Positions 44,104 through 47,294 of a stretch of 47,294 nucleotides of DNA are shown here, piece after piece (positions within the stretch are counted from its first letter, which is position 1; the number at the start of each line of letters is the position of its first letter). Source of the DNA: CAJWKT01 sp964465375. GTDB taxonomy: Bacteria; Pseudomonadota; Gammaproteobacteria; Steroidobacterales; Rariloculaceae. The DNA lies in the NCBI GenBank assembly GCA_964465375.1, contig CAYXIJ010000020.1, positions 1-47,294 on the forward strand. Direction: 5' to 3'. Below the pieces are notes generated by a model. It ran no database searches and had not been told where the DNA came from. It worked only from the letters and a program-made list of their open reading frames with translations. The translations under genes and the position numbers were made by a program.

Positions 44104-44275
44104 ATTTTAAGTTTTCCACTACTTTAGAGACAATTAAGGATGACTTATGATGTGATGAATAGCTATATAAAATGGACAATTAGTATATTCTGCTGTAGAT
44201 ATGTACTAGCAGGTTACAGAAATTCTAAAACGTAAAAACTAATAATATTTTGGCGGTATGCAGAGGTACACAGTG

Positions 44276-47200
44276 ATGACAAAATACAAGGCTATTTTTC
44301 GGATAAGTTTCGCTTTGCTAGCTTTCCCTGTGGCTTTATTTGCCCAGGACGATGACGCACTCGAAGAAGTGATTGTTACTGGCAGCTATCTTTTCAATGA
44401 AGTTGATTCTCCCAGTCCGGTAGATGTAATTACTGGCGATCAGTTGTTTGAGACGCCATCCTCTAATCTCTCGGATTTCTTTTACTACGAGGTGCCGCAG
44501 AACTTTGGTGCCGAGGCAACCAGGTACCAGGATGGAGGGAGTGGCAATCACAGAAGTGGTGCGCGTAATACACGAATTAACCTTCGTGGCCTAGGCTCGG
44601 AAAATACACTCGTGCTTCTCAATGGTAATCGTGTGGTTGATACACCCAACCCAGATACTAGCGGTTGGCGTAATGCTGACATTAGTAACCTTGTGCCAAG
44701 AATTGCAGTCCAGAGAATCCAAATTCTCCATGATGGCGCCTCGGCTACCTATGGGACAGATGCGGTGGCAGGTGTGGTGAATTTTGTGACCCGCAACGAT
44801 TTCCGGGGTTTCGAGCTAAGTGTGGATAACCGGATGTACGAAGAGAAGATGAGCTTGAAGGATTACACTATCGGGGGTCTCTTCGGCGCCGGTAATGATA
44901 CAACCAGTGTTATTGCGGCCTTTGAGTTCCACGATGAAGATCCATTTCAAAAGCAGGATATTACGGGAATCCCAATCCCCACAGGTGCGTTGGGAGCTGA
45001 GTTTCGCAGCAGGGATGCAGATGCATCACCGAACACAAGAGGGGTCAATACGTTTGCCCCGGCAAAGGCGACTTCTACTCCTTATGCCAGCGGCGCAACC
45101 AATTGGGAATATGGCAAGGGTACTCGGCCTGATCCTCTGTGTGCGGATCCCGATGGACTTCTCGGCCTGACCGGCTTGCCGGCCACGGGCCTAGACCCTG
45201 TTGAAGCGGGTTTCGTTGCATCGGGTAGGGGCGGCAAGAGCTGCTACGAATACAACAATTATCCCAGTGGCGATTCTGCTCGATATGATGACACGTACGA
45301 GCGCCAGCGCGTTAGTGTTTTTGCCGCGGTTACGCATGATCTAGGTAGTGATCTCACTATTAGTGGAGAGTTTGCGGCAGCGAGGGAAAGTCAGCTGAGA
45401 AACGTGGGATATACCAACCCTAACTCCAGTCAGTGGAACGGTAATTTCCTGGATACAGTGATACCGGCCACGAACCCGGGCATGATGTATAACGCTGTGT
45501 TGGATCCGGGGCAGAAAATCTGGACCAACCCAGCATTGGTAAAGGTGGAGCGTTCCATACCGTTTCTCCAGACCAAGGACGCCCTTTACAGGTCGGAAAA
45601 TTTCCGGATAGGAGGCCAGATAGAAGGCGCTATTAACGACCGTTGGAGTTTCAGAGTTTCCGGTTCCTATTCTGAGTCCACGCAGTTGAGCGAAATGCCG
45701 GACGGCAAAGCTGAATTCCGACGCAATGCTTTAAAGGGGTTGGGTGGGGAAGATTGTGACCCAGTGACAGGCGCTCCCGGCGTTGGTAACTGTTATTGGT
45801 ATAACCCCTTCATCAGTCAGGTATTACCCAACCCGATCGTTGATCATGATGGCGATCCATCTACCGCGAAGGTGAATATTTCCAATTCGCAAGAGTTGCT
45901 TGATTGGCTGGTTGGGGTTCGACAGATTGATGGTAAGGCGGAATTTTCGACTATAGATGCGATTCTCACGGGTGAAATCGGCGAACTGGCCGGTGGTCCC
46001 ATTGGTATTGCTCTTGGTATCGGTCACCGTGCGGATGATCTGTTCGTTGATCTTGATCCCATTTCCAACGAAGCCGCAGGGTGGCTTACACGTTCGCCCG
46101 CTGATGACTTCGGAGGTAAAACTGTGATTGACAGTACCTTCGTGGAATTCGCACTCCCGTTCACTGACACTTTTAGCGTGCAGTTGGCAGCGCGTAACGA
46201 GCAATACAAAGATAGTTTCTCCAACACGAGCCCGAAAATCGCGGCACTTTGGCAACCTACGGACAGGTTGAGCGTACGGGCCTCCTTTGGCCAGTCTTTT
46301 AAGGCGCCCACGGTTGTGCAGACTTCATCCACCCAGGTAGCTGGTAACGCCATCTGCATGCAGATTACCCCGGCAAGCAATTGCGGCAGGGGAGGTGGTG
46401 GCGGGAGATTTTTCCCCCGGGTCACCTACGTTACGCGGGGCGATGAAGCCCTGCAGCCCCAGGAGTCGGATAACCTTTCCTTCGGGTTTGACCTTGATGT
46501 GAATGATAATCTCTCACTGGGAGCTTCCTATTTGAGTTACGAATTCTCGAATGCCATCACATCACCAGGCCGCAGAAGCCTCATCGAAAGGCAGGAATGT
46601 CACCTGAAGGATGCATCGGGCAATCCAGTCTCGCAGCCTGATCCGGATGGCGGTAGCCGGGTGCTCTACATCCCGATCTCGCGGGTGGTGAATGGGCAGG
46701 AGATGTGCTTCAACGTGACAGCAGCCGACCCTGATGGTTACATCGGGATCAGTCATTCCTTCAATTCCTTCTACAACACGGACAGCCGGGTACTGGAAGC
46801 AATCGATTTCAACCTGAACTATCGCCTACAGACTGGTCGGGGGGCGTTCTCAGTCCGGCCGAATCTTATCTACCTGTTGAAAGACGAGGCTACAAACCCG
46901 GCGGTTAATGATGGTCTTCCGGTGGATCAGCGGGGGCGTAGCGCTGCTTGGAGTGGTCAGGCGGAGTATCGAGCCGTGCTGAACCTTGGCTGGGACCTTG
47001 GAAGGCATAGCGCGATTCTTGCAGGGCGGCACATTTCCCCCATCAATTCCCTGAGTATCAAGCCGGTTGCCAACGGCCCGGACATCCTTTCGTTGTCTAC
47101 CGAAAATGGGAGTACTACTACGTGGGACTTTATCTACGGTTACCGGTTCGGCGATGAAGAACAGGGGCGCGTGACGTTTAATGTGCAAAACTTCACCGCG

Positions 47201-47281
47201 TACCAGCCTTCGGGAACCATTCGTGGGCCTGCCCAGGGGCGCAGGTATGGCATACAGCTAAACTACAGTTTTAGCGAGTAG
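44276..47281 (+). CDS. TonB-dependent outer-membrane receptor
   Basis: A 1001-residue outer-membrane receptor. A signal peptide (MTKYKAIFRISFALLAFPVALFA) begins at ATG 44276, with AGAGG about 10 nt upstream; ATG 44258 would add six residues. The TonB box region EEVIVTGS follows, then a plug domain (about residues 45-160: SPSPVDVITGDQL, RINLRGLG, LVLLNGNRVV, ILHDGASATYGTDAVAGVVNF) and a long beta-barrel ending in YGIQLNYSFSE. It resembles large receptors of marine gammaproteobacteria. Substrate cannot be read; the Fur-like operator and PepSY neighbours argue for iron or siderophore. The last third is visibly more GC-rich than the rest. The gene is complete, ending 13 nt before the window edge. 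Confidence 0.93.
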   Translation: MTKYKAIFRISFALLAFPVALFAQDDDALEEVIVTGSYLFNEVDSPSPVDVITGDQLFETPSSNLSDFFYYEVPQNFGAEATRYQDGGSGNHRSGARNTRINLRGLGSENTLVLLNGNRVVDTPNPDTSGWRNADISNLVPRIAVQRIQILHDGASATYGTDAVAGVVNFVTRNDFRGFELSVDNRMYEEKMSLKDYTIGGLFGAGNDTTSVIAAFEFHDEDPFQKQDITGIPIPTGALGAEFRSRDADASPNTRGVNTFAPAKATSTPYASGATNWEYGKGTRPDPLCADPDGLLGLTGLPATGLDPVEAGFVASGRGGKSCYEYNNYPSGDSARYDDTYERQRVSVFAAVTHDLGSDLTISGEFAAARESQLRNVGYTNPNSSQWNGNFLDTVIPATNPGMMYNAVLDPGQKIWTNPALVKVERSIPFLQTKDALYRSENFRIGGQIEGAINDRWSFRVSGSYSESTQLSEMPDGKAEFRRNALKGLGGEDCDPVTGAPGVGNCYWYNPFISQVLPNPIVDHDGDPSTAKVNISNSQELLDWLVGVRQIDGKAEFSTIDAILTGEIGELAGGPIGIALGIGHRADDLFVDLDPISNEAAGWLTRSPADDFGGKTVIDSTFVEFALPFTDTFSVQLAARNEQYKDSFSNTSPKIAALWQPTDRLSVRASFGQSFKAPTVVQTSSTQVAGNAICMQITPASNCGRGGGGGRFFPRVTYVTRGDEALQPQESDNLSFGFDLDVNDNLSLGASYLSYEFSNAITSPGRRSLIERQECHLKDASGNPVSQPDPDGGSRVLYIPISRVVNGQEMCFNVTAADPDGYIGISHSFNSFYNTDSRVLEAIDFNLNYRLQTGRGAFSVRPNLIYLLKDEATNPAVNDGLPVDQRGRSAAWSGQAEYRAVLNLGWDLGRHSAILAGRHISPINSLSIKPVANGPDILSLSTENGSTTTWDFIYGYRFGDEEQGRVTFNVQNFTAYQPSGTIRGPAQGRRYGIQLNYSFSE

Positions 47282-47294
47282 AAAGAAGCTCGCA

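Noticed and set aside
46024..46425. Minus-strand frames opposite the TonB receptor
   Set aside because: They are shadows of the receptor coding frame in a GC-rich stretch.

Overview
The window reads as a chromosomal segment of a gammaproteobacterium, probably free-living and aquatic; the exact lineage cannot be fixed from sequence alone. The evidence is gene order. zapA, 6S RNA and 5-formyltetrahydrofolate cyclo-ligase lie divergent from UPF0149, pepP, ubiH and a second ubiquinone hydroxylase, as in Pseudomonas and relatives. The lptD-surA-pdxA-rsmA-apaH string with a murU-like gene beside lptD points the same way. GC content is moderate, and many genes start with TTG or GTG and overlap by 1-4 nt.

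Layout. 1-2063 (minus strand): the end of a Lys/Arg-rich histone H1-like protein, an AT-rich gap, 5-FCL, 6S RNA, zapA and a TIGR02449 coiled-coil protein. 2165-6504 (plus): UPF0149, pepP and two FAD hydroxylases of ubiquinone synthesis. 6561-11167: a tandem glycine riboswitch with terminator controlling gcvT-gcvH-gcvPA-gcvPB (P protein split in two). 11207-14567: a large exported HtrA/Nma111-like protease with an inactive second half, and a SLOG/YpsA-like protein. 14582-16651 (minus): a YyaL-like thioredoxin-domain gene broken by two in-frame TAA codons. 16741-18329: lgt-thyA. 18417-24721 (minus): apaH, rsmA, pdxA, surA, lptD (no apaG). 24810-28489: murU-like gene, a ThDP enzyme divergent from an RraA/aldolase-family gene, and a small secreted EF-hand protein.

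28562-44047 is the most interesting part. A DUF4159 protein is divergent from what looks like one nine-gene operon of about 14.4 kb with overlapping or nearly touching genes. In order these are: membrane vWA protein with a GATase-like domain; caspase/legumain-fold protein with Ser where Cys is expected plus an EF-hand; TPR and HExxH zinc-peptidase protein; MoxR AAA+ ATPase; DUF58; BatA-like vWA membrane protein; a 1209-residue DUF4175 coiled-coil protein; and two paralogous PepSY membrane proteins. By analogy with other MoxR/vWA (Bat-type) loci it could be an ATP-driven envelope assembly or quality-control machine, but that is inference. A 39-nt Fur-like palindrome and a large TonB-dependent receptor follow, suggesting that the PepSY pair and the receptor belong to metal or siderophore uptake.
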